DNA of 64,000 bases from Acidobacteriota bacterium (lineage in GTDB: Bacteria > Acidobacteriota > Terriglobia > Terriglobales > Acidobacteriaceae), in contig QIAP01000046.1 of NCBI GenBank assembly GCA_003225075.1, positions 1-64,000 on the forward strand, read 5' to 3'. Shown in pieces: positions 19,732-30,030 of this stretch. Position 1 is the stretch's first letter, and the number at the start of each line of letters is the position of its first letter. The position numbers were made by a program, and so were the translations under genes. A model generated the notes under the pieces. It saw only the letters and a program-made list of their open reading frames with translations. It was not told where the DNA came from and did not search any database.

Positions 19732-21777
19732 CTATGCCAGGTCGGGGTATTTCGAAGTATTCCTTAACATGCGCTCGATCATACGGTCATGGTCGTGCCG
19801 CAGGTATTTCAGCCGATTTACTCCGTAGCGCCAGAGGGTTGAAATATCCGTGTGGTACCAGCAGCATTCTGTCATGCGAGGAGAAAATCCACAAAAAAAG
19901 CGGAAACGCGAGAGCGCCAGATCAGGCGAAACCAGCATCGCAGCAGCCACTCGATGATTGCCCTCGATGATGGTCAGGGGGCCGTTCTGGTCGATCCCGA
20001 TCAAAAGGACCGAGCTTGGCGTTACTGATTCCGGCAAATGCTGACTCAGGGCGCGTATCTTCGAGATGAATCCGCCGCTTTTGCCGGAAGCGATTCGCCC
20101 GCGGAGTAATTCCACTACTTCGAACAGGTTGAAACTGCCCTTGGCGACTCTGAGCCATTGAGATCTGGGAAACACGCGTATGCGTCCCAAGTCCTCCGGG
20201 CTCAACTCCACCTGCCACCAGTCGGTATCGGCGGGAAGTTCTCGCCAGAGCTTTCCCCGACGACGGTCGAGCAGGGCACGCCTTAATTCGTTTTCCTGCT
20301 CGCTCGTTAGATTAGGCTGATATACGAGATGTCCAAGCTTGTCCCGGTAACCATCGTATTGCTTCTCGTAGAATTCATTTTTCAGAAACTCAGCAATAAC
20401 CTCTTCCTTTGAGACCCGTCGAATTCTGGTCATGTTCCCGATAACCTGAATCTCCGTCAAGGAAGAGCGAGACCGGAACAGTGGTGCTGCCACGGTAACC
20501 AGCAGGGCAATCATCAGGATCAACTGCACCGCAATGACCTGGTGCAAGTTCTTGTGGAACGTGTAAATTCCGAGCACCACGGCCCCGCTCATCCCCAGTT
20601 GCAGCCAGCCCACATTCACAATCTTACGAGACATCTCATAAGTCATGAGTACGACGGCCAGAGAGTAGACCCCAGTGGCTGCGGCATACAACAGAAGCAA
20701 CGATGTGTAAGGACTTCTCCCGCCCAGAGGCGGGAAACCCGCACCCAGCAGGAATTTCCAGAGTGCATTCGGCGCCAGCCACAGTCCGAACAAGAAAAGT
20801 GTCGTGATCAGGAGCACCAGCAGAAAAGTTGTGGTCAACACCATGCGACCGCCCCGCTCGTCGCTCCGGGCGCCGGCCGAGACCGGGAACATGCTGCTCA
20901 CAACCGACCAGGACAACATGTACACTACACGTCCCACTAGAGCCACGGCGGCATAGAGACCAGCTTCGCCTGCGGAGAAGAAGTGCTTTACCAGAACTAT
21001 ATCGACGTTATTGATAATGACCTGGCCGACAAAAAACACCGCCGCCTGCATTCCTTCCCAGAAGGAGGCTGGTAGATCGGGCTTGGTCGCTACCCGCAGA
21101 TCTTTCTGCGGATACGCCATAAGATAAGCGACACCGAGCGAGGCTGTGACCGCTGCAATCACCCCAGTCACGCCCCATCCCAGCACCAACAGCAAGATTG
21201 CACCGACCAGTTTGACCAGAACTTCTACGACAAAGTTCTCGGCCAGGCGCCGGAAATCGTACATGCCCTGCAGCAGACCACGTCTTACGCCAAGAGGAAC
21301 ATAAAGGGCAGTTCCGACGCCCAGCAGAATGATGTAGGTACGAGTTGGCAGCTTGAGGTAGCTGGATACTGCGCTGCTGGCCAACACCAGCAGCACCCCC
21401 AGAATGGTGCCGACTTTCCACGAGCTACGATGGAGACTGACGTAGACTCCGGCTTTGGCCTCCAAGGCCTCGCTCTGCGCCACGAACTTGGAACAGACAA
21501 GCTGGAAAGCCAGGGTAACGGACGACAACAACATCAGCAGCGTGTATACAGCGGCCGCGTGGCCGAACTGTACAGCTCCGAGCCAGCGCGCAATCAGGAT
21601 GTTGTAGAGCAGATTGATGCCGCCCACCATGGCAGAACTGATGAGCATGACCATGCTGCCACCGAGGAGCCGGGCACGCAGAGCGCCAGAAGAGCCCAAT
21701 GGTGCGACCGCCAGTGAACCTTCCTGGCCAATTTGCGGTGCTCGCAATGAGGGCGCCTTGATAGTGTTCATCGTCAT
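19732..21777 (-). CDS. Polysaccharide flippase (MOP/Wzx-like) fused to a C-terminal ParB/Srx-like domain
   Basis: Residues about 30-430 form 12 or so membrane helices of the MOP flippase superfamily (early helix MVMLISSAMVGGINLLYNILIARWLG, typical of Wzx/RfbX proteins). These move lipid-linked sugars across the inner membrane. After the last helix comes a soluble domain of about 240 residues (about 445-681) not normally present in Wzx. It contains RVFPRSQWLRVAKGSF and, near residue 615, IIEGNHRVAAAML. The GNHR-type box resembles the nucleotide/phosphate loop of ParB/sulfiredoxin-fold proteins. Its role is unknown; lipid-linked substrate handling or regulation is conceivable. It is coded 88 bp downstream of the giant TPR/beta-barrel gene on the same strand, as expected for an export pair. 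Confidence 0.75.
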   Translation of the reverse strand: MTMNTIKAPSLRAPQIGQEGSLAVAPLGSSGALRARLLGGSMVMLISSAMVGGINLLYNILIARWLGAVQFGHAAAVYTLLMLLSSVTLAFQLVCSKFVAQSEALEAKAGVYVSLHRSSWKVGTILGVLLVLASSAVSSYLKLPTRTYIILLGVGTALYVPLGVRRGLLQGMYDFRRLAENFVVEVLVKLVGAILLLVLGWGVTGVIAAVTASLGVAYLMAYPQKDLRVATKPDLPASFWEGMQAAVFFVGQVIINNVDIVLVKHFFSAGEAGLYAAVALVGRVVYMLSWSVVSSMFPVSAGARSDERGGRMVLTTTFLLVLLITTLFLFGLWLAPNALWKFLLGAGFPPLGGRSPYTSLLLLYAAATGVYSLAVVLMTYEMSRKIVNVGWLQLGMSGAVVLGIYTFHKNLHQVIAVQLILMIALLVTVAAPLFRSRSSLTEIQVIGNMTRIRRVSKEEVIAEFLKNEFYEKQYDGYRDKLGHLVYQPNLTSEQENELRRALLDRRRGKLWRELPADTDWWQVELSPEDLGRIRVFPRSQWLRVAKGSFNLFEVVELLRGRIASGKSGGFISKIRALSQHLPESVTPSSVLLIGIDQNGPLTIIEGNHRVAAAMLVSPDLALSRFRFFCGFSPRMTECCWYHTDISTLWRYGVNRLKYLRHDHDRMIERMLRNTSKYPDLA

Positions 21778-21865
21778 TCAGTCAAGCTCTAGGTACAAGT
21801 CCCTTGGTCGCTGGGTGAGGGAGGGCACGGTTTTTAAAACTGCGGACGTCTCAATTACTTTCCCG

Positions 21866-24800
21866 CTAAAACAATGTCAGCCGGATCACTGGAAGAACGG
21901 TAGTTCTGCCGCCGCCCGGAAAATCGTAGAAAGTCTGCTGCTGCAATCCGAACGAGAAACGTAATGGGTAGGAAACCGGGGTCTCTCCCGTACCGTCGTT
22001 CACTGCTCCTCGCATAGGCTTTACGTAAGAGACCAGAAACTCGTTTTGCACGTTGTCGTAGGTGTGGAATCCCTGCCCTCTGGACATGAGGAAAGAACCC
22101 TGCACGCTCCAACGGCTGTTGGGCTGGTAGTCGAAGCGGACACCCGGACGAACGGCTTCCGCTATGGCAAACTGAAGGTCCTTTACTCGCCACGAACGTA
22201 GATATTCGGCCAGCATTGCGACCCTCAAGTTGGAACCAAATCTGTGCTGTACGCCGACGTAACTGCTGGTCGTGAAATATTCCCTTATCAACGGACGGAA
22301 AAGGACGTCTCGGGCGCCGTAGCCTGCCAATAGCTCAGTGCTTCCCCAAGGACGGCCGACGGTAAACTCGAGCAACGCCGAGGCGTCGCGAGAGTGCAGG
22401 TTTTGTTCGGTGAACGGACCAGCTTCGCGAATCCCCCTGGCCGAAATTGACAACCAGTTCCCGATCGAGTTGCTCGATATATATAAGAATTGGCGAAACA
22501 GGTTCTGGTTCATGGCGAAGGGCGAAATCGTGTCGCGACGAATGGTGAACTGCAGTCCTGGAGTGAATGTAAAGGTCGCGTTCCCGATATGGAGAAGCGG
22601 GTTAATGGCGCCATTGAACGTGGTGTCGTAAGTATTGCGGTCCTGAATGAGCAATTGACTTGGAATGGAAATGCTCCCGCGAGCGTTGCGTTCCTCTACA
22701 AATCCGCTGATTACGGGCCAGCTTTGAAGACGAGCCTTGAAGTGGGCAATGCCCAGGCTTTCGAATGAGGAGCGGGGCGGAGGCAGCAGTGTGCCAGTCG
22801 TGCCCAGCAAGGGATTCGTCAGCAGTTTCGCATCCAGGGTGTAGATATTTATGTCCTCAAAAATTGGGCTCAGTGAAATGTCAGAAACCACGCCGACATT
22901 GGGCTTTATCTGCCGCCCTTCTTGACTTGCGAGATCGAATTCGGCGCGCTGTGCCGCTTCATCTGTGGCATTCATGTCATTAGCGCGGGCGTAAAACGAC
23001 AAGGCATGAACTGTATCCTGCTGTTGGCGGTACACGTTAGCCTTGGCTACCAGGTAATCGTAGTTCTGCTCGTTATCCGAATCGTTGCCCAGGCTGGCTA
23101 ATTGGGCTTCCGCGCTGGAGGTTTGGCCTTGTGCAAGGTAAGCGTTGGCCAAACCGACCGCGACAACTTGCTGATCGGCTCCTTCAGTTTCGGCGCGCTC
23201 GAAATATTTTTTGGCCAGCTCGAAGTCATGGATGGACATAAAAACATCGGCGGCCTTCAGCAGGTGCTCGGGTGTAATATCCTCCGTGTTGTCAATTCGC
23301 GCTTCGGCGAATCCAAGAGCCACTTGCTCGCGCGCCTCCGCCAGCCGGCCTTCACCTGCAAACAATCGCGCCAGAGACAGGCGCGTTTCCACGGTATCTC
23401 CTCCCACAACATCCAGGGCTCGGGAAAAGCGTTGCATAGCGGCCTTGCGATCACCCAGCGTCAGCAGCGCATCGCCAGTGGCGAGGAGGATGCGGTCTGA
23501 ATCTCCACCAATCCGCTCTGCTTCTCCAATTGCGTGCATGGTGTTTTCCCGCTCCCCCATCCTGGCATAGCAATGCGCCATCTGCGCGTATATCACAGGA
23601 TCGTTGGGCGAGAGCTGGAGCGCGGCTTGCAGAGTATTAATGGAGTCGCCGTAGCGATGCAGCCGGTATTGCGCATCGGCGAGCGCCAAACGCGTTCTGA
23701 TGTCGGAGGGAGCGAATTGGATTGCCGCTTCATATTCCTTAATGGCCTGATTCAGCAGCACCTGCTGGCGGTAGGCCTCGGCGCGCGCCAGATGAATGGT
23801 GACTGATTCGCCCAGAATCTTTTCAGCCGCGTTCGCTTCTTTAATGGCAGGCTTTGATTTCCTCATTTGCAGATACGAATAAGCCAGCCCGAGGTGCGCC
23901 TCGCCGTAGTCAGGCCTTAATTGGAGCGCCTTCTCGAAATCCGCTGCGGCTTTGGGTGCTTGTCTCAGATCATTGAGTACGTATCCCCGATTCATATACC
24001 CAGTGGCCATCTTGGGATCGTGCTCTAACGCCTCTGTGAAGTCGGCTACGGCCTCATGGAGCAAACCGTCGTGCACGTGGATGTAACCAGCAATCAGGGG
24101 AAGATCTTTGTCCTTGGGCAGAATCTTCTGATACTGGCGAACGATGGTATTCGCTTCGTCATAACGTCCCAGAAAGAGCAGATCGTATGCCAGGTAAACC
24201 GGCGCTTCCGCATCGCGCGGTAATTTCTGTATCACCTTGTATCCCAATTGCGCGGATTCCAAATACTTGCCGCTGAAAGTAAGGTAGCGTTCGTGCTCGC
24301 GCATCAACTGAGGGTTCTGGTTCATGTCGGCGTCGGCGCGATCCAGCCAATTTTTTGCGACGGGCAACTCGTGAGCTTCAAGAGCGGCATTGGTGCCGCC
24401 AGCTAGCACCAGAGGGTTGCGGGGAGCCAGTTTGTGGGCTTTTTCATAATTGCTCTGAGCTTTGGCAAACTGCCGCGACGCTGTGTACATGTCTCCAAGC
24501 GCAAGATAGGGAACATAGTCATCCGGGTACAGCGTAGCCAGGCGGGTAAAGTAGTCTTCAGCAGCTTTTTGGTCTCCCATATCGCGGGTGAGGTAGCCGA
24601 GCGAAGACAGCGCCGAAGCGTTCGTGGGGTCCAGCTTCAGCGCACGATTGAACATCTGTAGCGATTGATCTTTCTTCTCCAGTTTCCACAACAGATTGGC
24701 GTAATTCAACGTGATATTAACGCTGGAGGGATCTAGCGAGAGGGCCTCTTTCAGGTCCTTTTCCGCCTCGCCGGAGTGTCCAGAGGCATCCTCCAGGGCG

Positions 24801-26077
24801 GCGCGGAGGCGAAGAAATTCCGGCCGGTTTGCGTCCTGGAAATCCAGATTCTGCATTGCGGCTTGGGCCAAACTGACCTGTCGCTGCGCCGCATTAGAGT
24901 CCCCATCATCGCGATAGAGCTGATAAAGACTCAGCCGCAGTTCAACAGGATAGAGCACCCCTTCGGGCACTCCTTCCGGTACATTGCTGAGCGCAAGCTC
25001 GTATTCGCGGATTGCGTCTTGGGGACGGTTCTGCAAGCTGGCTATTTGCCCACGCACCGCATGCAGACGGTAATAGTTGGGATCAATTCCCTCAGCCCGC
25101 TTTAGGAAATCGTTGGCGCGGCCGGTATCGCCCGCATTCACGAATGCTTGCGCGGCACTAAGTTGCAGGGCGATATCTTTGCTCTGCGCGTCAGCCGCTT
25201 GCGCATACGAATCTGCAGCTTCCTTCTTCTTACCTGCTAACTGATAGGTGTAGCCCAGTTCCCCCAGCAGGGCCGGCGGTTTGGATGGCGCAGACTTCAA
25301 CGTCGAGATCGCCAGATCGTATTGCCTGGCATCGCGGTAGAATCCCGCGACGGCGCGCACCACATCAGTATCACGGGGAGCGCGTCGTCGGGCGCGTTCC
25401 AACATCTGCTTCGACATTTCCGGCTGCTTCATCAGCACGTAGGCTCGCGCCATTAGAAGTTCGGTGCGTGCGGATGGCTTCAGGGCGTCGGCACGCTGTA
25501 GTAGTCCCAAGGTACGTTGCGGGTCAGAGGTCAAAAATAGTTCGCCCGCCAGGGTCAGCTCAGTGGGACTCTTAGGATTTGCCGCTAGCACCCGAAGCAC
25601 AGTTTTCTTAGCGTCGTCATTACGGCCCATCCGAGCGTAGGTCTGCGCCAGGCCGGACAGTCCGTTGATAGAGCTTGGCTGATTCTTAAGGCCGTGCTGG
25701 TAGGCGTCGACGGAGGTCTGGTAGCGACCGGCCAGCCGGGCCGTGTAGCCCAGCAGGAACCAGAAGTCTGTGTTTTGCGGGGCAGCCTTGGCGGCGCGTT
25801 CGGCGTAGGCGACGGCTGAGGCATAATCGCCTCTATCTATCGCTTGCTGGGCGGCCCGGGCTTGACGGGCTACCTCAATACTGGAGCCCCAACCCATGCC
25901 ACTTGACGACGGTGAAGAAACTTGCGACATGCCATGCGATTTCTGTGACTGCTTAGGTTGCCCAGTAGCCACTTGTCCATTCTGATTTACCTCAAACGTC
26001 TGCCCGGACGCAGTAACGGCGGCAGCCAGCATAAGGGAGCACAGCGCGGCGGAGAATCGAGTTCCCAAAGCTTTCAT
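21866..26077 (-). CDS. Giant periplasmic TPR protein with C-terminal outer-membrane beta-barrel (BcsC/PelB/PgaA-like exporter)
   Basis: The 1,403-residue protein has a signal peptide (MKALGTRFSAALCSLMLAAAVTASG), about 25 consecutive TPR units from residue 60 to about 1,010, and then a beta-rich C-terminal part of about 370 residues. That part shows alternating hydrophobic strands and ends in a terminal Phe (VIRLTLF), the usual mark of outer-membrane barrels. This is the plan of BcsC, PelB and PgaA, which carry exopolysaccharide across the periplasm and outer membrane. The frame is open to an ATG at 26170, which would add 31 polar residues. I prefer 26077 because it starts the signal peptide directly, though neither ATG has a clear ribosome site. 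It is divergent from the 26,299-32,790 operon. Confidence 0.8.
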   Translation of the reverse strand: MKALGTRFSAALCSLMLAAAVTASGQTFEVNQNGQVATGQPKQSQKSHGMSQVSSPSSSGMGWGSSIEVARQARAAQQAIDRGDYASAVAYAERAAKAAPQNTDFWFLLGYTARLAGRYQTSVDAYQHGLKNQPSSINGLSGLAQTYARMGRNDDAKKTVLRVLAANPKSPTELTLAGELFLTSDPQRTLGLLQRADALKPSARTELLMARAYVLMKQPEMSKQMLERARRRAPRDTDVVRAVAGFYRDARQYDLAISTLKSAPSKPPALLGELGYTYQLAGKKKEAADSYAQAADAQSKDIALQLSAAQAFVNAGDTGRANDFLKRAEGIDPNYYRLHAVRGQIASLQNRPQDAIREYELALSNVPEGVPEGVLYPVELRLSLYQLYRDDGDSNAAQRQVSLAQAAMQNLDFQDANRPEFLRLRAALEDASGHSGEAEKDLKEALSLDPSSVNITLNYANLLWKLEKKDQSLQMFNRALKLDPTNASALSSLGYLTRDMGDQKAAEDYFTRLATLYPDDYVPYLALGDMYTASRQFAKAQSNYEKAHKLAPRNPLVLAGGTNAALEAHELPVAKNWLDRADADMNQNPQLMREHERYLTFSGKYLESAQLGYKVIQKLPRDAEAPVYLAYDLLFLGRYDEANTIVRQYQKILPKDKDLPLIAGYIHVHDGLLHEAVADFTEALEHDPKMATGYMNRGYVLNDLRQAPKAAADFEKALQLRPDYGEAHLGLAYSYLQMRKSKPAIKEANAAEKILGESVTIHLARAEAYRQQVLLNQAIKEYEAAIQFAPSDIRTRLALADAQYRLHRYGDSINTLQAALQLSPNDPVIYAQMAHCYARMGERENTMHAIGEAERIGGDSDRILLATGDALLTLGDRKAAMQRFSRALDVVGGDTVETRLSLARLFAGEGRLAEAREQVALGFAEARIDNTEDITPEHLLKAADVFMSIHDFELAKKYFERAETEGADQQVVAVGLANAYLAQGQTSSAEAQLASLGNDSDNEQNYDYLVAKANVYRQQQDTVHALSFYARANDMNATDEAAQRAEFDLASQEGRQIKPNVGVVSDISLSPIFEDINIYTLDAKLLTNPLLGTTGTLLPPPRSSFESLGIAHFKARLQSWPVISGFVEERNARGSISIPSQLLIQDRNTYDTTFNGAINPLLHIGNATFTFTPGLQFTIRRDTISPFAMNQNLFRQFLYISSNSIGNWLSISARGIREAGPFTEQNLHSRDASALLEFTVGRPWGSTELLAGYGARDVLFRPLIREYFTTSSYVGVQHRFGSNLRVAMLAEYLRSWRVKDLQFAIAEAVRPGVRFDYQPNSRWSVQGSFLMSRGQGFHTYDNVQNEFLVSYVKPMRGAVNDGTGETPVSYPLRFSFGLQQQTFYDFPGGGRTTVLPVIRLTLF

Positions 26078-26298
26078 GGCATGAAGTACGAGCGCATTAG
26101 GGCCACAATTAGACAATTGCGCTCGGGTTCCATCTGCTCTGATGCCTTTGCCAGAATTCCGGTTGGTCATTGCCAGGCCGTCCGGGCAACCCCGGCAACC
26201 TCTGACCTAAGATCGGCTAACCCTTGCAGAATCCACAGCAAACCATCCAAGCAGAACAGGAATCCAAAGGTCGCTGAACAACTTACCAGGAGGCGTCC

Positions 26299-28053
26299 GT
26301 GGATCAGAGGGATACGAGCTTTTTCCGCCGGCCGATCCCGCCTGCCGCGATCGTGCTCATCGCATTGGTCGTGCACGCTCCGCTGCTGATCATGCAGTTG
26401 CCGACTACGACTACTTACGACGCGAACTTTCACATCTTTTTCGCATCGCATTACGCTCATCACTGGTTCAATCCGTGGAATGAACAATGGTTCGCGGGAT
26501 TTTCCCAAACCACCTATCCGCCACTCGGACACCAGTGGATTGCGATCTTGTCTTTCATTTTCGGATTGAACATGGCGTATATGCTGGTGCAACTGATCGG
26601 CGTGGTGCTGCTGCCGGTTGGTGTGTTCCGTTTCGCTCGATTGTGGGTCAGTGAGCGTGCCGCAAGTTACGCGGCGTTGCTTAGCGTGTTTCTTGGGACA
26701 GTTGCGTTCCTCGTGTACTCAGCCGGCCAACTCTCGACCACGGTCTCAGCCCCCTTCTACCTGCTGGCCCTGCCTTATTTTTACGAGTGGTTGCGTTGGG
26801 GGCGGGGGCGAGCTCTGGCGAAAGGCGTGGTGCTGACTCTGGTAGCAGCTTCGATTCACCACGTGACGCTGTTGTTCGGCGCGATATTGTTTGCCGCGCC
26901 CGTGCTAATGCTCGCCTGGATGGACCGCCGCGCAGAGCGCGATGGCGGCGGCCTGGCGGTTTTAGGAAGAGCAGCAGTCTTCACAGCACTATCGGCGATC
27001 GGTGTTGCCATAGTATTGCTGCCCTACTGGATCTCGATTCTCCAACACCCAATTGAACAGGTTCCCATCCCTCACGCCAGCCGGTCGAACTTCCTGCTCA
27101 ATGTCGATTATGGGATGAATTACTTCATCGTCCCTTACGGTGCGCTAATCCTGGCGTTGCCATTCATCGTGATTCGAGGCGCCTCGGTGCCACGTTTGCG
27201 ACCGTTGCTGATCTTCTTCTGGATCGCGTTCATTTTTGGCCTGGGCGGAACTACTCCCCTTCCGCGCTTGTTGCTGGGACGAGCTTTTCAAATCCTCACC
27301 TTCGAGCGATTCACCTTGCTGGCCGCATTGCTGGCCCTTCCCATTGTTGGGCTGTTGGTTGAGGAACTCCTGGATCGAGCCCCGAAGCTTGCCTCGATTG
27401 GCGTCAGCATCGCCGCGATTGCCACGTTTGCGTTGGCACTGGGCTGGATGTACTTCAGTCCGTTTAAAACCATCGGTGGGATGAACGTGGATTCAGTGGT
27501 CTCTTTCCTGAATCGTGACGGACACGATAAGTATCGTTACATCACGCTCGGGTTTGGTAACGCTTTGCCCAAGGTTTCTACTTACACGACTGCGAACAGC
27601 GTCGATGGTGAATACAACTCAGCCAGGCTGCTGCCCGAGATGACGCAGTACGGTGCGGCTCAACTTACCAGCGCCAAGTTTTTCGGACGGGCAGGTATGG
27701 AATCGCTGCGGGCGATGCTAAAGCACGCTAATAGGTACGGACTGAAATACATCTTCGTTCATGATGCGTACTACGATCCGCTGCTGGCCTTCGCAGGCTG
27801 GCGAAAGATTGAGACCTTTGACAATGGCCTGGTTACAGTCTGGTCCAAAGAAGATGTTCCACCTGCGCGCAAGATTGAGTCGGACGCGATACCTGCTCCC
27901 TGGGAAGGTCTGCTCTGGGGCATTCTTCCGATAGGGTGTAGCTTCTTTGCAATTTTGTTGTGGCTGTTAGTTCCGGACCGCGTGAGGTCTCTGGAAATTG
28001 TGCCGTCCTCTACCCCGGCCGAAGTACCGACGTACGCGCGGGAGGCCCACTGA
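26299..28053 (+). CDS. Polytopic membrane protein, PTPS-related/GT-C-like, probable glycosyltransferase
   Basis: The 584-residue protein has about 10-11 membrane helices spread over residues 15-400, a periplasmic C-domain (about 410-535) and one last helix near 550. The first loop has an acidic DANFHIFFASHY motif and a later YPPLGHQ motif, which fits the PTPS-related membrane family. That placement also matches GT-C glycosyltransferases, whose catalytic Asp is in the first external loop. No glycosyltransferase of the GT-A or GT-B type is coded nearby, so this could be the sugar-transferring enzyme of the locus; that is inference. It is the first gene of a tightly overlapping operon, with the next ATG overlapping its TGA. 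Confidence 0.65.
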   Translation: MDQRDTSFFRRPIPPAAIVLIALVVHAPLLIMQLPTTTTYDANFHIFFASHYAHHWFNPWNEQWFAGFSQTTYPPLGHQWIAILSFIFGLNMAYMLVQLIGVVLLPVGVFRFARLWVSERAASYAALLSVFLGTVAFLVYSAGQLSTTVSAPFYLLALPYFYEWLRWGRGRALAKGVVLTLVAASIHHVTLLFGAILFAAPVLMLAWMDRRAERDGGGLAVLGRAAVFTALSAIGVAIVLLPYWISILQHPIEQVPIPHASRSNFLLNVDYGMNYFIVPYGALILALPFIVIRGASVPRLRPLLIFFWIAFIFGLGGTTPLPRLLLGRAFQILTFERFTLLAALLALPIVGLLVEELLDRAPKLASIGVSIAAIATFALALGWMYFSPFKTIGGMNVDSVVSFLNRDGHDKYRYITLGFGNALPKVSTYTTANSVDGEYNSARLLPEMTQYGAAQLTSAKFFGRAGMESLRAMLKHANRYGLKYIFVHDAYYDPLLAFAGWRKIETFDNGLVTVWSKEDVPPARKIESDAIPAPWEGLLWGILPIGCSFFAILLWLLVPDRVRSLEIVPSSTPAEVPTYAREAH

Positions 28054-29159
28054 TGAGATACCTTCTGGCTCTCCTAATTTTTGCGGTCACTCTACTATTC
28101 GTGGCCGTGGGGTGGGTAACCTCGGGCGGCCTGGCACGGGCCGAGATCAGATCGGCTTCCACGCCTACCGAAGCGGTACAGGCTCTACTGGCAGATGTGC
28201 AGTCGCACAACTGGGATCGAGCCTATGCGCGACTTGCGAACAACAAAGATATCGACCGAAGCGCATTCGAACGCGATCTTTCCGGCAGCTATCGTAGCTT
28301 GCGGACGTATTCTTCGTTGGAAGGATTCGATGTTTGGCCAATTCATGCTGCCAGCGAGCAAGCGGTGGTTCGTGCCAACTTGCATTGGTCGACGGCGGTG
28401 GGCCCAATCGATGACGTCCGCGACTTGAAAGTGGAGCACCAAGGGAGTAGTTGGAAAGTAGACTGGCCGTCTCCCAATCTTCCCAAGGTGCCGCCGCAGG
28501 TGATCCCCGTGAACTACCTCCGTTGGGACGTAATCAACCGCGGCCCGGAAGATGACTGGGGCGAGCAGAACGTGGATACGCCGCAGGTGCGCATCATCTC
28601 GATGAATCCGGTCGAGCGGCCAGACCGGCTGATCATCCTCGGCGAAATTGTGAACGAGGATACAGTGCCGGCTTATGTGAACGTCAATGCAACGCTGCTT
28701 GATCAGCATAATGCACCCATGAGCCAGGAGGGCAGCTTTGACAAAATCTCTCACACCTTGCTGCCCAAACAAGTGTCGCCGTACCGGATTGACTTCCCCG
28801 GCATAAAGCTGAAGCAGATTAAGAGCGTGCGGATGGATGCAAAAGCCATGCTGGTACCGGCCAGCGCTGATCCGGTCATCGAGGTTTCTGGACAACGCAT
28901 GAACACGGATGCGCTTGGCAAGAAGGTCCTGAGTGGTGAGCTGCTGAACGAAAGTGGACAGCCGGTGAACATCGCCCAGACCCTGGCGGTGTTTTACGAT
29001 AGCAACGGTAGAGTCATTTGGGTTTCGGACGGATATATCGATCAGGCGCTGCTGCCGCAAACCCCCGTCCACTTCGCGGTGGATTTGCCGGATGACGTAG
29101 CCGCAAAGGTGCAGAACTATCACGTCACGGTGAACCATTACAGCAGTGGCAATTCGTAA
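28053..29159 (+). CDS. Membrane-anchored protein with NTF2-like and FxLYD-like beta domains
   Basis: The 368-residue product starts at an ATG that overlaps the previous stop (TGATG). The hydrophobic N-terminus (MRYLLALLIFAVTLLFVAVGWV) is a signal anchor. Residues about 35-150 look like an NTF2-like accessory domain (ASTPTEAVQALLADVQSHNWDRAY...). The rest holds two beta-sandwich segments with the FxLYD pattern: LIILGEIVNEDTVPAYVNVNATLLD, then VLSGELLNESGQPVNIAQTLAVFYD. Such domains are usually involved in binding at the cell envelope. An envelope accessory protein for the polysaccharide system is my best reading. Confidence 0.6.
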   Translation: MRYLLALLIFAVTLLFVAVGWVTSGGLARAEIRSASTPTEAVQALLADVQSHNWDRAYARLANNKDIDRSAFERDLSGSYRSLRTYSSLEGFDVWPIHAASEQAVVRANLHWSTAVGPIDDVRDLKVEHQGSSWKVDWPSPNLPKVPPQVIPVNYLRWDVINRGPEDDWGEQNVDTPQVRIISMNPVERPDRLIILGEIVNEDTVPAYVNVNATLLDQHNAPMSQEGSFDKISHTLLPKQVSPYRIDFPGIKLKQIKSVRMDAKAMLVPASADPVIEVSGQRMNTDALGKKVLSGELLNESGQPVNIAQTLAVFYDSNGRVIWVSDGYIDQALLPQTPVHFAVDLPDDVAAKVQNYHVTVNHYSSGNS

Positions 29160-29160
29160 T

Positions 29161-30030
29161 ATGCGCCATACCTTCGTATTTTTCATTCTGCTGCTTCTTA
29201 GCGAGCTCAGCCTCACCGGCGCGCGCGCGGCGGACTTACATCCGCCGAAGCAAGTAACTGCGGGCAATGGCTTTTCAATTGCGACGACCGGCAATGGAGA
29301 TGCCACTTTCTATCTGGTGGGGCCGAGCGATCGCGCAAAGCAGACGGTACGGCTTGGAAATGCGATCGAGGTCGCGGCTGACGACGTGCGCACTGCCGGG
29401 CGCTACATCGCCACGGTCTGTGGGTCGGATGGTTGTGCGAGTTCCGCATTCTATGTTGTTGCTGCCGCCCCGGCCCAACTGAGCTTTCTGGTTCATCCCT
29501 CTCGCGTGCCAGTGTCTGCGAAAGATGCGATCAGTGCGGTGGCATTTGTCTTCGACAAGTTTCACAACCTGGTGTTGCAGCCGGTGAAGGTGGATTTCAA
29601 TGTGGCTGTGAAAGATGCTCCAGCGATTTCACGATCTTTGCCGACAAACAATGGTGTCGCCTGGATACGCCTGAACGCCACTCGCAAAGGCGGGCCAGCA
29701 CAGGTGGTGGCTTCGATTGGAAGTATTTCCGAGCACCGGGTGGTACAGCAGGTCGCGTCTGATGCCTGTAACTTGCGCATCAAGGCAACACGCAAGGGGA
29801 ATTCCGTCGCGGTAGAGACAGAGACAGTGCGCGACTGCAGTGGCAATCCGGTACCGGACGGCACGGTTGTGACGTTCACTGCAACTGACGCGAAGGGGAA
29901 GACAACAGTTGATGCGCCGATCAAACGCGGAACAGCGCGGGTACAAATGCGGCTGACAGGGGGAGCGACTATCTCCGTCGCCTCGGGCGTGGCCATGGGC
30001 AATGAGGTGCGGATTGGGGGAACGCCATGA
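29161..30030 (+). CDS. Secreted protein with bacterial Ig-like domains
   Basis: The protein has 289 residues and a signal peptide (MRHTFVFFILLLLSELSLTGARAA). It continues as about three Ig-like beta-sandwiches (for example AQLSFLVHPSRVPVSAKDAISAVAFVFD and GNPVPDGTVVTFTATDAKGKT, which resembles invasin/Big_1 repeats). The ATG at 29161 lies 1 bp after the previous stop and begins the signal peptide; an upstream start at 29146 would overlap the neighbour. It is probably a structural or binding partner in the envelope. No catalytic motif is visible. Confidence 0.6.
   Translation: MRHTFVFFILLLLSELSLTGARAADLHPPKQVTAGNGFSIATTGNGDATFYLVGPSDRAKQTVRLGNAIEVAADDVRTAGRYIATVCGSDGCASSAFYVVAAAPAQLSFLVHPSRVPVSAKDAISAVAFVFDKFHNLVLQPVKVDFNVAVKDAPAISRSLPTNNGVAWIRLNATRKGGPAQVVASIGSISEHRVVQQVASDACNLRIKATRKGNSVAVETETVRDCSGNPVPDGTVVTFTATDAKGKTTVDAPIKRGTARVQMRLTGGATISVASGVAMGNEVRIGGTP

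Noticed and set aside
28185-29306. A 373-codon minus-strand frame
   Set aside because: It lies antisense to two overlapping operon genes with signal peptides and beta domains. The product is His/Arg-rich and unlike any protein family.
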